Assembly: GCF_003259225.1 (NCBI RefSeq)
Contig: NZ_QHJF01000039.1
Coordinates: 1 to 41,045 of the forward strand
Length of the DNA stretch: 41,045 nt
Source: Marinomonas arctica
Lineage (GTDB): Bacteria; Pseudomonadota; Gammaproteobacteria; Pseudomonadales; Marinomonadaceae
Reading direction: 5' to 3'
Shown in pieces: positions 16,973 to 25,488 of the stretch. The first letter of the stretch is position 1. Each line of letters begins with the position of its first letter. Below the pieces are notes generated by a model. That model was not told the DNA's origin, made no database searches, and saw nothing but the letters and a program-made list of their open reading frames with translations. The position numbers and the translations under genes were made by a program.

Positions 16973-18395
16973 ATCGACTGCATCGATTCGTCGGCAATTG
17001 ATCCTGATGGTGGCGACGGTATTGATCGTCATTAACGCGGTGGCTCTTTGGAGTGCGCATATTTATGCCAATCGAACCGCAAAAGAGTCCTATGATCGGC
17101 TGTTATATGGCTCGGCTTTGCAGATGGCTGAAAATATTACGATTTTGGACTCTCAGGTTTTTATTGATTTGCCCGTTTCTGCGTTTGAGACTTTGGCTTT
17201 GTCTACCGCTGATCGTGCGTTTTATGCCATCTTGAATGGGCAATATCAGGTGTTAACAGGCTATAAAGATCTCCCTAATATTCCGTTTACCCAACTCTTG
17301 CAGCAGTCCAGAGAAAAAGAAAAATTTCTTCCGATTTATTATGAAGCCATATATCGCGGTGAAAGGGTGCGCTTTGTAGCCTTGGGAAAACGTTTGTTAG
17401 AAGCAGACAGCGTGAACGATGTGTTTATTATTGTTGGGCAAACATTGGATGCTCGCCGTGTAAGCGCCACAGAAATCAGCCAAATGGCACTGCAATTTGT
17501 GACTTTGTTTTTCTTTATCACCTTGCTCTTATTGTTTTTTGTGATCTGGCGAGTATTGCAACCATTACAAGCAATTAAGCAGGCCATTACAGAGCGTTCA
17601 CCTCAAGAGTTATCGCCATTAGAAACCAATGTGCCCAGTGAAATTGCGCCTTTGTTAAAAAGTATTAATTACTTTATGGCGCAATTAGACAACACACTCA
17701 GTCGTTTAAAGCGTTTTACGGCGGAAGCCGCGCATCAAATACGAACGCCTTTGGCGGGTTTAAATTCACAGGCGCAAAACGCTATAGATGAAACGGATGA
17801 GGTGTTACGTCAAAAGCAACTACAGCATATTTTAGAAAGCAGTAACGTGTTGGCTGATACGGTAAACCAGTTACTAAATCGAGCGACACTGACACATCGT
17901 TATCAAAGTCACCCCTTTAGTCCTGTGTCGCTGGATCATGTGATTAAAGAAACATGCCGTGAGCTGGTGGTTTGGGCGTTAGAGCGACAAGTTGAAATTG
18001 AATATGTGGGGGATATTCAAGTCACGATCAATGGTGATGAATTTGCCCTTAAACAAATGCTGCAAAATATTATTGAGAATGCCATTAAATACAGCCCTAA
18101 GGGTGGCACTGTTGAAGTCGCGTTGATGCTCACCAACGAACTGTCTGAAGCGTCCATCCTGTTGCAGATTCGTGATCAAGGTGTGGGGGTGCCGGATCAG
18201 GACAAAGAACATATTTTCGAGTATTTTTATCGCAGTCCAGATAACTTTGCTTCAGGTTCTGGGATTGGTTTATCCATTGCTAAGGACGTCGCAGAGCACC
18301 ATGAAGCCAGGTTCCATTTAAAAGATAACCAGCCAACCGGATTGATTGTGGAAGTTATTTTCCCGCAACGAAAAGGACTTTCTTATGAGCACTAG
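16965..18395 (+). CDS. TctE-like sensor histidine kinase
   Basis: A 476-residue inner-membrane kinase. TM1 is at about 11-30, then a TctE-type periplasmic domain (family-typical ANRTAKESYDRLLYGSA near its start), TM2 at 177-195, a HAMP linker, and an H-box EAAHQIRTPL with His257. The ATPase domain shows Asn372 in the N box, RDQGVGVP and GSGIGLSIA. It should phosphorylate the preceding regulator. Its 3' end overlaps the start of a binding-protein gene by 11 bases, suggesting coupled synthesis of kinase and periplasmic partner. Confidence 0.92.
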   Translation: MTKSTASIRRQLILMVATVLIVINAVALWSAHIYANRTAKESYDRLLYGSALQMAENITILDSQVFIDLPVSAFETLALSTADRAFYAILNGQYQVLTGYKDLPNIPFTQLLQQSREKEKFLPIYYEAIYRGERVRFVALGKRLLEADSVNDVFIIVGQTLDARRVSATEISQMALQFVTLFFFITLLLLFFVIWRVLQPLQAIKQAITERSPQELSPLETNVPSEIAPLLKSINYFMAQLDNTLSRLKRFTAEAAHQIRTPLAGLNSQAQNAIDETDEVLRQKQLQHILESSNVLADTVNQLLNRATLTHRYQSHPFSPVSLDHVIKETCRELVVWALERQVEIEYVGDIQVTINGDEFALKQMLQNIIENAIKYSPKGGTVEVALMLTNELSEASILLQIRDQGVGVPDQDKEHIFEYFYRSPDNFASGSGIGLSIAKDVAEHHEARFHLKDNQPTGLIVEVIFPQRKGLSYEH

Positions 18396-19506
18396 GGGAT
18401 GGTTGAGTGGCCTGTTGGCGGTGCTTTTGTGGTTGGTGAACAGCCTAGTGTTTGCGGATGGAACATCACAAAGCACGCATGTTATTTTTCCCAGTGCGAG
18501 CTTCCATACCAAACCGCAAGGCGCTGTCTTGTCGGTGTATGGTGCGTTGAATCGTCAGGCCATTACGCCTTTATTCAAAGCGTATCAAAATAAATATCCA
18601 GATGTGTCTATTCACTATACTGAAGCCAATACACGCTATCTTTACGAGCAATTTCTTTCTCAGCCAACGTCACGGCCAGATGTCATGCTGAGTCCAGCGA
18701 TGGATTTGCAATTCAAATTGGCCAATGATGGTTATGCGCTGGCCTATGAATCGCCATCACTTGAAGGCTTGCCGCAGGACTCTCATTGGCGTCATGAATT
18801 GTTTGGTTTTACCTATGAACCTATTGTAACAGCGATTAATACCGATATTTTAGCTGCCGAGACGATGCCGCAAAGTCGTGAACAATTATTGAATTTGATT
18901 CGTAATAAAAATCATCTCCTAGACGATAAAATTGGTTTATTTGATATTCAGCGGTCGGGTCTAGGGTATCTGGCGTGGGCTTATGATGGACAGCAATCTC
19001 GTAGTTATGGACGTCTATTAGAGGCGTTTGGAACGCATCAAGCTCGGCTTTATACGGATACCTCTGCGATGCTCAATGCTTTGTTGAAAGGTCACATTTT
19101 TATTGCCTACAATCTTGTTGGCGCCTACTCCTACCAATGGAGTCAACAATATCCGTGGATCAAAACCCTCATGCCAACAGATTATACGACGATCATTAGG
19201 CGCACGGCATTTATCTCTCGTGACGCCCAACAGCCGATATTGGCGAAGCGTTTTATCGATCTTCTATTGTCCCCAGAAGGGCAGCATATTTTGGCAAATC
19301 AGTCCGGTATTACGCCAATCAGCACTCAGGTAAACGGCCCATACAGTCGTGATGAGCTGAGTAAGTTACCACATGGCATTTTCCGGCCGATTCCCCTTGG
19401 CCTTGAGCTATTAATCCAAACAGATGATGCTAAAAAGCGGCTTATTTATCATGAATGGGACAATGCTATGCTGTCTGCACCGAATCCTGTTCCATCCATG
19501 CCATAA
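18385..19506 (+). CDS. Periplasmic solute-binding protein, PgtC/AfuA-like (possible co-sensor)
   Basis: A 373-residue type 2 periplasmic-binding-fold protein with VLSVYGALNRQAITPLFKAY at the start of the mature domain, PDVMLSPAMDLQ and LLSPEGQHILANQSG near the end. Residues 1-20 form a signal peptide with likely cleavage around FADG. ATG 18385 is chosen because AAAAGGA lies about eight bases upstream. No ABC permease or ATPase is encoded nearby, and the gene overlaps the kinase gene. By analogy with PgtC, which with PgtB regulates phosphoglycerate transport in Salmonella, and with BctC in Bordetella, it may present ligand to the kinase. Confidence 0.85.
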   Translation: MSTRGWLSGLLAVLLWLVNSLVFADGTSQSTHVIFPSASFHTKPQGAVLSVYGALNRQAITPLFKAYQNKYPDVSIHYTEANTRYLYEQFLSQPTSRPDVMLSPAMDLQFKLANDGYALAYESPSLEGLPQDSHWRHELFGFTYEPIVTAINTDILAAETMPQSREQLLNLIRNKNHLLDDKIGLFDIQRSGLGYLAWAYDGQQSRSYGRLLEAFGTHQARLYTDTSAMLNALLKGHIFIAYNLVGAYSYQWSQQYPWIKTLMPTDYTTIIRRTAFISRDAQQPILAKRFIDLLLSPEGQHILANQSGITPISTQVNGPYSRDELSKLPHGIFRPIPLGLELLIQTDDAKKRLIYHEWDNAMLSAPNPVPSMP

Positions 19507-19540
19507 ACAAACATTTATTTAATGGCTTATTCAAGGCCCG

Positions 19541-19561
19541 TGAAAGGTTCATGAAAGGTTT
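19541..19561 (+). promoter_or_regulatory. Two 11-bp-spaced direct repeats, candidate response-regulator box
   Basis: TGAAAGGTTC (19541-19550) is repeated as TGAAAGGTTT (19552-19561), one helical turn apart, 66 bp before the TRAP binding-protein start. OmpR-family dimers typically bind tandem half-sites with 10-11 bp spacing, and the adjacent operon encodes such a regulator. Confidence 0.45.
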
Positions 19562-19626
19562 CCTCGCTAGAGTGTTCTACGAACTTTAAAAAATAGTAAT
19601 AAAACAAAAATAAAGTGGAGAATACT

Positions 19627-20565
19627 ATGTTTAAAAAACTGCTTATAGCGAGCGCTCTATGCGCAACCCTAGTTAACAATCCTGTGCAAGCGTCAGAGCG
19701 TGTGTCTATTGGAACGGGCGGCACCGGAGGTTTGTTTTATGTGATTGGTGCGGGTATTTCTGAAACACTCAATAAACATATGGAAAATACCACGGCGCGA
19801 GCTGAAGTCACTGGGGCGTCTGTTGAGAACAATCACCGAGTTGCAGCAGGTCAGATGACACTTGGGCTTTCTTCTTCCTCTACCCTATTTGAAGCTAAAA
19901 ACGGTGAGGGCCCATTTAAAGTAAGCGGCCCATTGGATGTCGCTGGTATTGCCTATCTATATCCGGCGGTACTGCAAGTTGCGACCATTTCTGGAACCGG
20001 AGTGGATTCATTTGAAGCGTTAAAAGGCAAACGTGTCAGCATGGGGCCTCCTGGCAGTAATGCAGCGGTATTAGCGACGCGCTTGTTGCAAGAGTACGGT
20101 GTGTTTGAAGACGTTACGCCACGATTCCTTTCTTACACTGAGGGGGTAAAAGCATTAGTGAACGGTCAAGTCGATGCCGCGGTGGTGTTAGCGGGTGCGC
20201 CGACCTCATCTTTGATTGATCTTGATTCTCAAACAGACATGACCTTGTTATCCGTCGAGGTTAATAAATTGGATAGTTTGATTCAGAAATACCCCTTCTA
20301 CCAAGCCTACTCGCTGCCCGCTGGAACCTACCCAGATCAGACTGCGCAAGTGATGATGATTAATGATCCTGCTATTTTGTTTACGAGTGGTAAAGAAGAT
20401 CAGAGCAAGGTGTACAACATCACCAAAACGATTTTTTCGCATCTCGAAGAGCTAGGGCAGATTCATCCTCAAGCGAAATCGATTTCATTAGAAACGGCTA
20501 AACACACGCCTATTGCTTTGCACCCTGGTGCGAAAAAATATTATGACGAAGTAAGCGGCAAATAG
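19627..20565 (+). CDS. TAXI-family TRAP transporter substrate-binding protein
   Basis: A 312-residue periplasmic protein of the TRAP-TAXI family. A signal peptide ends near PVQA (residue 22). The mature domain begins with SIGTGGTGGLFYVIG, the hallmark of TAXI proteins, and MGPPGSNAAVLATRLL forms the second signature. TAXI proteins bind organic acids or amino acids such as glutamate; the ligand here is unknown. ATG 19627 has GTGGAG six bases upstream; that GTG is itself an in-frame but less likely start. The permease gene begins 11 bp after the stop. Confidence 0.93.
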   Translation: MFKKLLIASALCATLVNNPVQASERVSIGTGGTGGLFYVIGAGISETLNKHMENTTARAEVTGASVENNHRVAAGQMTLGLSSSSTLFEAKNGEGPFKVSGPLDVAGIAYLYPAVLQVATISGTGVDSFEALKGKRVSMGPPGSNAAVLATRLLQEYGVFEDVTPRFLSYTEGVKALVNGQVDAAVVLAGAPTSSLIDLDSQTDMTLLSVEVNKLDSLIQKYPFYQAYSLPAGTYPDQTAQVMMINDPAILFTSGKEDQSKVYNITKTIFSHLEELGQIHPQAKSISLETAKHTPIALHPGAKKYYDEVSGK

Positions 20566-20575
20566 GAGTGTCACT

Positions 20576-22525
20576 ATGTTGAACTCAGGTTCCAGCAATG
20601 GCTTTCAAAGCTTGCTCCTTGAATCAAAATTTGCGGGTGGCAAAGAACGTCTAGCAGTCTCTTTATTGTTCAGTGTGATCGCCGCTGGAATCGCCGGTCT
20701 TGTACTTTACGGCGCGTATTATGGTGGCATTACCGCGTTGCTATTGAGGTCGGCGTTTTTCTCTTTAGTTGCAGCGGCTGCCATGCTGTTTTATGCGCTG
20801 AGATACAAAAGTGTCGCGGGTCGTGGCGCGTTTTATCTATTGACTCTATTGGCGTTAATTCCGGGACCTTATTTGTGGCATAACTACATTGATATTGTCA
20901 TGCGTGGCGCCATGTCGATTGGGCAAGACCGCTGGATCTTTATGGCGCTCATTGCTGTGGTGTTTGTTTTTGTTCGTATTGCAGTAGGTCGGGCGCTCAT
21001 TATTTTAATGACGCTGGCATTTTTGTATGCGTATTTTGGTGATGCGATACCGGGAAAGTATGGACACAGTGGTTACGATCTTAGCCGTCTAACGTCTACT
21101 TTAATGCTTTCTACCGAAGGTGTTTTCGGGGTGCCGATGGGCGTTGCTGTTGAGTATATTTTTCTTTTCGGCTTGTTTGGTGCCATCTTAACCAAGATAG
21201 GCACAGGTGAGGTATTTGTTGATATTGCGCGGGGCGTTACAGGGCGTGTTCAAGGGGGACCTGGATTATCAGCGGCTTTATCTAGTGCTTTACTGGGCTC
21301 TCTTAATGGCAGCGCTGTCGCCAACGTTGTGACCACAGGAACCTTTACTATCCCATTGATGAAACGGGTCGGTTACAGTGCGAAACTGGCTGGAGCGATT
21401 GAAGCGGCGGCGTCATCTGCGGGGCAAATTATGCCGCCAGTTATGGGGGCTGCCGCCTTTTTAATGGCGGAAATGATCGGTATTCCTTATGCCGAAGTAG
21501 CGTTAGCGGCTTTGGTGCCCGCGCTTCTTTACATTTTTGCTTTGATGATCGCTGTGCGTCTTGAGGCTGGACGCCTTAATTTAGCAAGAGATACGGGGGC
21601 TGGTTTACAGCTGTTGCTGACCACTCTGAAAACAAAAAGTTATCTTTTGCTTCCGTTGGTGGTGTTGATTGGTTTGATGATCTCAGGTAAATCGCCGACA
21701 CAAGCGGCTGTGATGGGGATTTTAGCGGGGTTAGCGGTTTGCCCATGGAAGAAAGAAACACGTATTAACATGTTTGATCTTATTTCTGCCTGCAAGGAAA
21801 CCTTAACTTCGACTTTACCTATTGTCGCGGCAGTGGCGGCGGCGGGTGTGATCATTGGGGTTTTGAATCTCACTGGCATGGGCCTGATGCTGTCGGGTTT
21901 GATTATTGAACTGGGTGACGGCAATCTGTGGGCGGTACTATTGCTCACAGCACTGGCGTCTTTTGTTTTGGGAATGGGCTTGCCGACATCCGCTGCGTAC
22001 CTTTTGTTGGCTGTATTGGTGGCTCCCGCCATGACACAGCTTGGTATGGAAGCGTTATCGGCACATATGTTTATTTTCTACTTCGGATTGGTGTCGGCCA
22101 TAACGCCTCCTGTCGCCTTGGCAGCCTATGCGGCGGCCACGATCTCTGGCGCTGATGCGAATGAAACCGCGGTGGAGTCTATGCGTTTGGGGTTTGTAAA
22201 ACTGCTCGTGCCATTTTTGTTTGTGACCATGCCGGGTGTGTTGCTGATTGGTACAACAACCAGTGTGATTGCCGCGATTACTTTTGCGACCTTGGCGACA
22301 GCGTCCATGAGCATTGGCTTTTCTGGTTGGTTACGTGAGCCTTTATCCTGGCTGACTCGTTTATTGTATGTGGTTGCAGCCGTGTTAATCGCTTGGCCTG
22401 CAGCAGCAACGGACACGTCTATCGCTGTATTGGGCGCTCGTATTATCGGTATTGTGCTGTTTGCTGGATTGCTGTTCAAAGCAAGCATTCAAACAAAGCC
22501 CAATACCATGAAAGCTGAAGTTTAA
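20576..22525 (+). CDS. TRAP transporter fused permease (4TM/12TM, TAXI type)
   Basis: A 649-residue integral membrane protein in which the small DctQ-like and large DctM-like TRAP subunits are fused, as is usual for TAXI systems. About 15 or more hydrophobic helices are visible. DctM-type motifs include GSLNGSAVANVVTTGTFTIP, AAASSAGQIMPPVMGAAAF, GMGLPTSAAYLLLAVL and ITPPVALAAYAAA. It should import the TAXI ligand using the sodium or proton gradient. AGGAG precedes the ATG. A bidirectional terminator follows. Confidence 0.93.
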   Translation: MLNSGSSNGFQSLLLESKFAGGKERLAVSLLFSVIAAGIAGLVLYGAYYGGITALLLRSAFFSLVAAAAMLFYALRYKSVAGRGAFYLLTLLALIPGPYLWHNYIDIVMRGAMSIGQDRWIFMALIAVVFVFVRIAVGRALIILMTLAFLYAYFGDAIPGKYGHSGYDLSRLTSTLMLSTEGVFGVPMGVAVEYIFLFGLFGAILTKIGTGEVFVDIARGVTGRVQGGPGLSAALSSALLGSLNGSAVANVVTTGTFTIPLMKRVGYSAKLAGAIEAAASSAGQIMPPVMGAAAFLMAEMIGIPYAEVALAALVPALLYIFALMIAVRLEAGRLNLARDTGAGLQLLLTTLKTKSYLLLPLVVLIGLMISGKSPTQAAVMGILAGLAVCPWKKETRINMFDLISACKETLTSTLPIVAAVAAAGVIIGVLNLTGMGLMLSGLIIELGDGNLWAVLLLTALASFVLGMGLPTSAAYLLLAVLVAPAMTQLGMEALSAHMFIFYFGLVSAITPPVALAAYAAATISGADANETAVESMRLGFVKLLVPFLFVTMPGVLLIGTTTSVIAAITFATLATASMSIGFSGWLREPLSWLTRLLYVVAAVLIAWPAAATDTSIAVLGARIIGIVLFAGLLFKASIQTKPNTMKAEV

Positions 22526-22553
22526 TGGCTTAGAAAACGAAACAACGGGTACT

Positions 22554-22593
22554 AAAAAGCGCATATTCCTATAACTGAAATATGCGCTTTTTT
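22554..22593. terminator. Bidirectional terminator between TRAP and oxidase operons
   Basis: A perfect 13-bp stem (22554-22566 with 22580-22592) with A-rich and T-rich flanks on opposite sides can stop transcription from both strands. It separates the convergent TRAP operon and the bd oxidase operon. Confidence 0.88.
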
Positions 22594-22608
22594 AGTCACT
22601 ATGGCTTG

Positions 22609-22746
22609 TTAAGGCAACCCCGTCATCAGCAGTTTAATGCCGTAAGACATGGTTAATATAGCAATGAAGCCGATGCCATAGAGGAGCAAAAACCATTGCC
22701 ACGATTTAAGCTTGGCGGTCTTTTCTTTCAGGCTTTTTAGTGACAT
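22609..22746 (-). CDS. DUF2474-type small membrane subunit of the bd oxidase operon
   Basis: A 45-residue protein with a basic N-terminus and a single transmembrane helix (FLLLYGIGFIAILTMSYGI). Its ATG shares a base with the cydB stop codon (TAATG), so translation is coupled. Size, single helix after a Trp-containing basic segment, and last position in a CioAB operon match the DUF2474 (CioZ-like) small subunits of cyanide-insensitive oxidases, analogous to CydX. The homology is judged by pattern, not by search. Confidence 0.75.
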   Translation of the reverse strand: MSLKSLKEKTAKLKSWQWFLLLYGIGFIAILTMSYGIKLLMTGLP

Positions 22747-23759
22747 TAGTAACCCTCCTGATAATCTTCCACCTTGCCAGCAAAAACGCGATACCCCCAC
22801 AAGGTATAAGCACAAATTAATGGCACGAAGATGCATATACCGGGAAGCAAGAAGAGCAAGCTGCTGTCTGGCGATGCCGCTTCCATATAGGTGAGTTGCC
22901 TTGGTATGAGGTACGGGAACAAACCGACCACAAGACCAGCAAAGCCCAATAAGAATAGCGTTGCAGCATACCAAAATGGTCGACCTTCATGATGAACGAC
23001 GTCATTCGAATGCCTGTTTAAATCTCGCCATGCCAAAACCGCGACCACCAAGGTGATAATAGGTAAGGGCGATAACCACAGGAAATTCAAACCAGAAAAC
23101 CAACGTTGACGAATGTCTATCTGGGTTGCCACGGTCCACAAACTCACTATTACCATGGCTAAAATAGTGATCAGCAAGAGTTGTTTACCTAATTTCGCCG
23201 CGTGTTCTTGAATGCGTCCGCGACTCTTCATAAACAAATAACAAGCGGCTAACAGCGCATAACCCGCCATGACAGAAAAGCCTGTTAGGATAGAAAAGGG
23301 CGTTAGCCAATGCAGACTAGATAAACTGTCGACACCGGCAGGTACGCCTTGAACGATGGAGCCTAGCAGCATGCCTTGGCAAAATGCTGCGATGGCCGAT
23401 CCCGCGCTAAACGCAAGGTCCCAATAAGGTCGAGACGTGTCGGACTTAAAGCGATACTCGAATGCTACACCACGAAAAATCAAAGCAAACAGCATCAGCA
23501 TGATGGGCAAATAAAAGGTTGAAGTAATCCCCGCATAAGCGGCAGGAAAAGCGGCAAACAACACTACGCCACCAAAGACCAACCAAGTTTCGTTACCATC
23601 CCAAACGTGTGATATAGAGCGCATTAAATGGTCGCGCTCGCCTTCTTGGTTAAACCAAGGGTAAAGAATGCCAATCCCGAGGTCGAAGCCATCAAGTAAC
23701 ACGTACATAAAGATGGCAAAGCCTAAAACAAGGAAGTAGAAAAGCGCCAAGTCCATCAT
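22746..23759 (-). CDS. cydB: Cytochrome bd-type (CIO) ubiquinol oxidase subunit II
   Basis: A 337-residue membrane protein with about eight to nine helices. The characteristic CydB start reads LDGFDLGIGILYPW, followed by HVWDGNETWLVF and EYRFKSDTSRPYWD. It pairs with subunit I in the inner membrane. The length and sequence suit the cyanide-insensitive (CioB) branch. It overlaps the cydA stop by ATGA; AAGGAG lies four bases before the first ATG and seven before the second, so either may start translation. Confidence 0.93.
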   Translation of the reverse strand: MMDLALFYFLVLGFAIFMYVLLDGFDLGIGILYPWFNQEGERDHLMRSISHVWDGNETWLVFGGVVLFAAFPAAYAGITSTFYLPIMLMLFALIFRGVAFEYRFKSDTSRPYWDLAFSAGSAIAAFCQGMLLGSIVQGVPAGVDSLSSLHWLTPFSILTGFSVMAGYALLAACYLFMKSRGRIQEHAAKLGKQLLLITILAMVIVSLWTVATQIDIRQRWFSGLNFLWLSPLPIITLVVAVLAWRDLNRHSNDVVHHEGRPFWYAATLFLLGFAGLVVGLFPYLIPRQLTYMEAASPDSSLLFLLPGICIFVPLICAYTLWGYRVFAGKVEDYQEGY

Positions 23760-25195
23760 TTATCTCCTTGTACTATGGTTGGTTGATTGTGTAAGTGTGA
23801 CTCTTTCGATTGTAGTGTTTTTACCCAAGCCAAGGCATAGCCTGGCGCTTTCATACCAATGAGCTGTTGCTCTAAGGCTTCCATAGAGGGCGGTCCTTTT
23901 TTAATCAGCTTGCCCATGAAGTAGAGATAAACACCAATTAGTAAGGTGTAAATGATGACAAACATGGTCAAGGTAAAGAGCACGCGTTCTGCAGGCAGTG
24001 GCGATACAATCTCGGACGTTCTCACCAAGTTATAGACAATCCAAGGTTGACGACCAATTTCGACCACATACCAACCTGCCAGTACCGCAATGACACCCAT
24101 AGGGGTAAATAATGTCACGAGAGACAAGAACGCTTTGTTTTCATATAAGCGGCCTTTACGACGTAACAAGAGTGCAAGCGCCGCAATCCCCATCATGCCA
24201 AAACCAATGCCAACCATGACACGGAAAGACCAAAACACTAACGGCACGTTGGGTCTGTCTTCAGGCGGTACCGCTTTTAGGCCTTGCACTGCGCCATCCC
24301 ACGAGTGAGTTAGGATCAGGCTGCCAAGGTTTGGAATGCCGAGTTCATAATCGTTCGATTCCGTTTTCATATTGGGCATGGCAAACAACAGCAGTGGCAC
24401 GTTTTCTTCTTGTGCTGGCCAAATGCCTTCCATCGCTGCTAATTTAGTTGGCTGATGTTCTTTTACGTTCAAGCCGTGCATATCGCCGATCCAGGCTTGC
24501 AGCGGCGTGAGCACCAAGGCGAACCACATACACATGGACAGGCCTTTTTTCGCGAACGGAATGTGTTTCTTTTTCAATAAGTAGTAGGCACAGATGCCGG
24601 CTACAACAAAAGTGGCGGTAATGAATGACGCGACCACCATGTGCGTGAAGCGATAGGGCATGGACGGATTGAAGATCACTGCCATCCAGCTTTCCACTTC
24701 AAACTTACCATCGACGATTTTGTGCCCTGTGGGGGTTTGCATCCAAGAGTTGGCAACGATGATCCAAAAGGCGGAAATCCACGTCCCTACCATGACGACG
24801 ATGGTTGAGAAAAAGTGCAGCTTACGACCCACACGCTGCCAGCCAAACAACATGACACCAAGAAAACCCGCTTCCATGAAAAAAGCCGTCAGTACTTCAT
24901 ACGCCATCAATGGCCCAATCACAGCCCCGGTCATTTCGGAGAACTTGGAAAAGTTAGTACCAAACTCGTAGGACAAGACAATACCGGACACCACACCCAT
25001 ACCGAAGGTAATGGCGAAGGGTTTGATCCAAAACTTCGCCAATTGTAAGTAGTAGGGGTTGTGCGTTTTAAGCCACAAACCTTCCCAAATAGCAATCAGC
25101 GTCGCCAGACCAATGGTGATGCTGGGGAAAATGATATGAAAGCTCACCGTAAAGGCAAACTGTATGCGAGATAAGATGGCGACGTCGAGGTCCAT
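23756..25195 (-). CDS. cydA: Cytochrome bd-type (CIO) ubiquinol oxidase subunit I
   Basis: A 479-residue haem-bearing subunit I. Residues equivalent to the E. coli ligands are visible: His20 (b595), His185 (b558) in RFTHMVV, Met327 (b558) in FWSFRVMVG, and Glu100 and Glu108 of the proton/d-haem site in YEVLTAFFMEAG. GRQPW is conserved. It is shorter than E. coli CydA (522) because the Q-loop lacks the C-terminal insertion, the feature of cyanide-insensitive CioA enzymes. It oxidises quinol and reduces oxygen to water without pumping protons. GGGAG lies five bases before the ATG. Confidence 0.94.
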   Translation of the reverse strand: MDLDVAILSRIQFAFTVSFHIIFPSITIGLATLIAIWEGLWLKTHNPYYLQLAKFWIKPFAITFGMGVVSGIVLSYEFGTNFSKFSEMTGAVIGPLMAYEVLTAFFMEAGFLGVMLFGWQRVGRKLHFFSTIVVMVGTWISAFWIIVANSWMQTPTGHKIVDGKFEVESWMAVIFNPSMPYRFTHMVVASFITATFVVAGICAYYLLKKKHIPFAKKGLSMCMWFALVLTPLQAWIGDMHGLNVKEHQPTKLAAMEGIWPAQEENVPLLLFAMPNMKTESNDYELGIPNLGSLILTHSWDGAVQGLKAVPPEDRPNVPLVFWSFRVMVGIGFGMMGIAALALLLRRKGRLYENKAFLSLVTLFTPMGVIAVLAGWYVVEIGRQPWIVYNLVRTSEIVSPLPAERVLFTLTMFVIIYTLLIGVYLYFMGKLIKKGPPSMEALEQQLIGMKAPGYALAWVKTLQSKESHLHNQPTIVQGDK

Positions 25196-25230
25196 AATGG
25201 CTCCCTTAGCAATAAATAAGCGTTAGGTAG

Positions 25231-25347
25231 TTAAATGTTGTTTTTAACGCTTAGCGTGCGTATTTGTTGTACAGCCAAAGGCAGTATTGCTAATCCTACA
25301 ATGCTAAAAAGCGCAATGATTTCGGTCATTAAAAAGCCAGTGTTCAT
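25231..25347 (-). CDS. Putative 38-residue membrane peptide at the 5' end of the oxidase operon
   Basis: A short frame with ATG at 25345-25347 and AGGA eight bases upstream encodes a predicted single-helix protein: MNTGFLMTE, then IIALFSIVGLAILPLAV, then a short basic tail. It ends 35 bp before cydA and lies downstream of the predicted sigma-54 promoter, so it would be the first gene of the transcript. Support is the ribosome-binding site, membrane-like composition and position. I know no family for it, and a leader peptide is an alternative. Confidence 0.5.
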   Translation of the reverse strand: MNTGFLMTEIIALFSIVGLAILPLAVQQIRTLSVKNNI

Positions 25348-25375
25348 GGTGTTGGTCCTGTTAGTTGATAAATAT

Positions 25376-25389
25376 TTGATGTAAATCAA
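25376..25389. promoter_or_regulatory. FNR/ANR box
   Basis: TTGATGTAAATCAA is an exact match to the FNR/ANR consensus TTGAT-N4-ATCAA. It lies between the oxidase promoter match (25406-25421) and the first ORF of the operon, roughly +6 to +19 from the predicted start. That position suits repression in low oxygen, as ANR represses cioAB in Pseudomonas aeruginosa. Confidence 0.8.
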
Positions 25390-25405
25390 AGGTTGTCTTA
25401 GTCAT

Positions 25406-25421
25406 AGCAAAGGGCAGGCCA
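25406..25421 (-). promoter_or_regulatory. Sigma-54 (-24/-12) promoter match upstream of the oxidase operon
   Basis: Read on the minus strand the sequence is TGGCCTGCCCTTTGCT. It matches TGGC-N7-TTGCT with the invariant GG and GC at the exact spacing of the consensus TGGCAC-N5-TTGCW; only positions 5-6 of the -24 element differ. Transcription would start near 25395 and run into the 38-codon ORF and cydAB. The divergent locus encodes an NtrC-type activator with a GAFTGA motif. Confidence 0.6.
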
Positions 25422-25488
25422 ACTATTAGTGAAATTTATGCTATTGATTTTAAAGAGAATTTTTATTTTTTTGCTTGCGATGTCAAAA

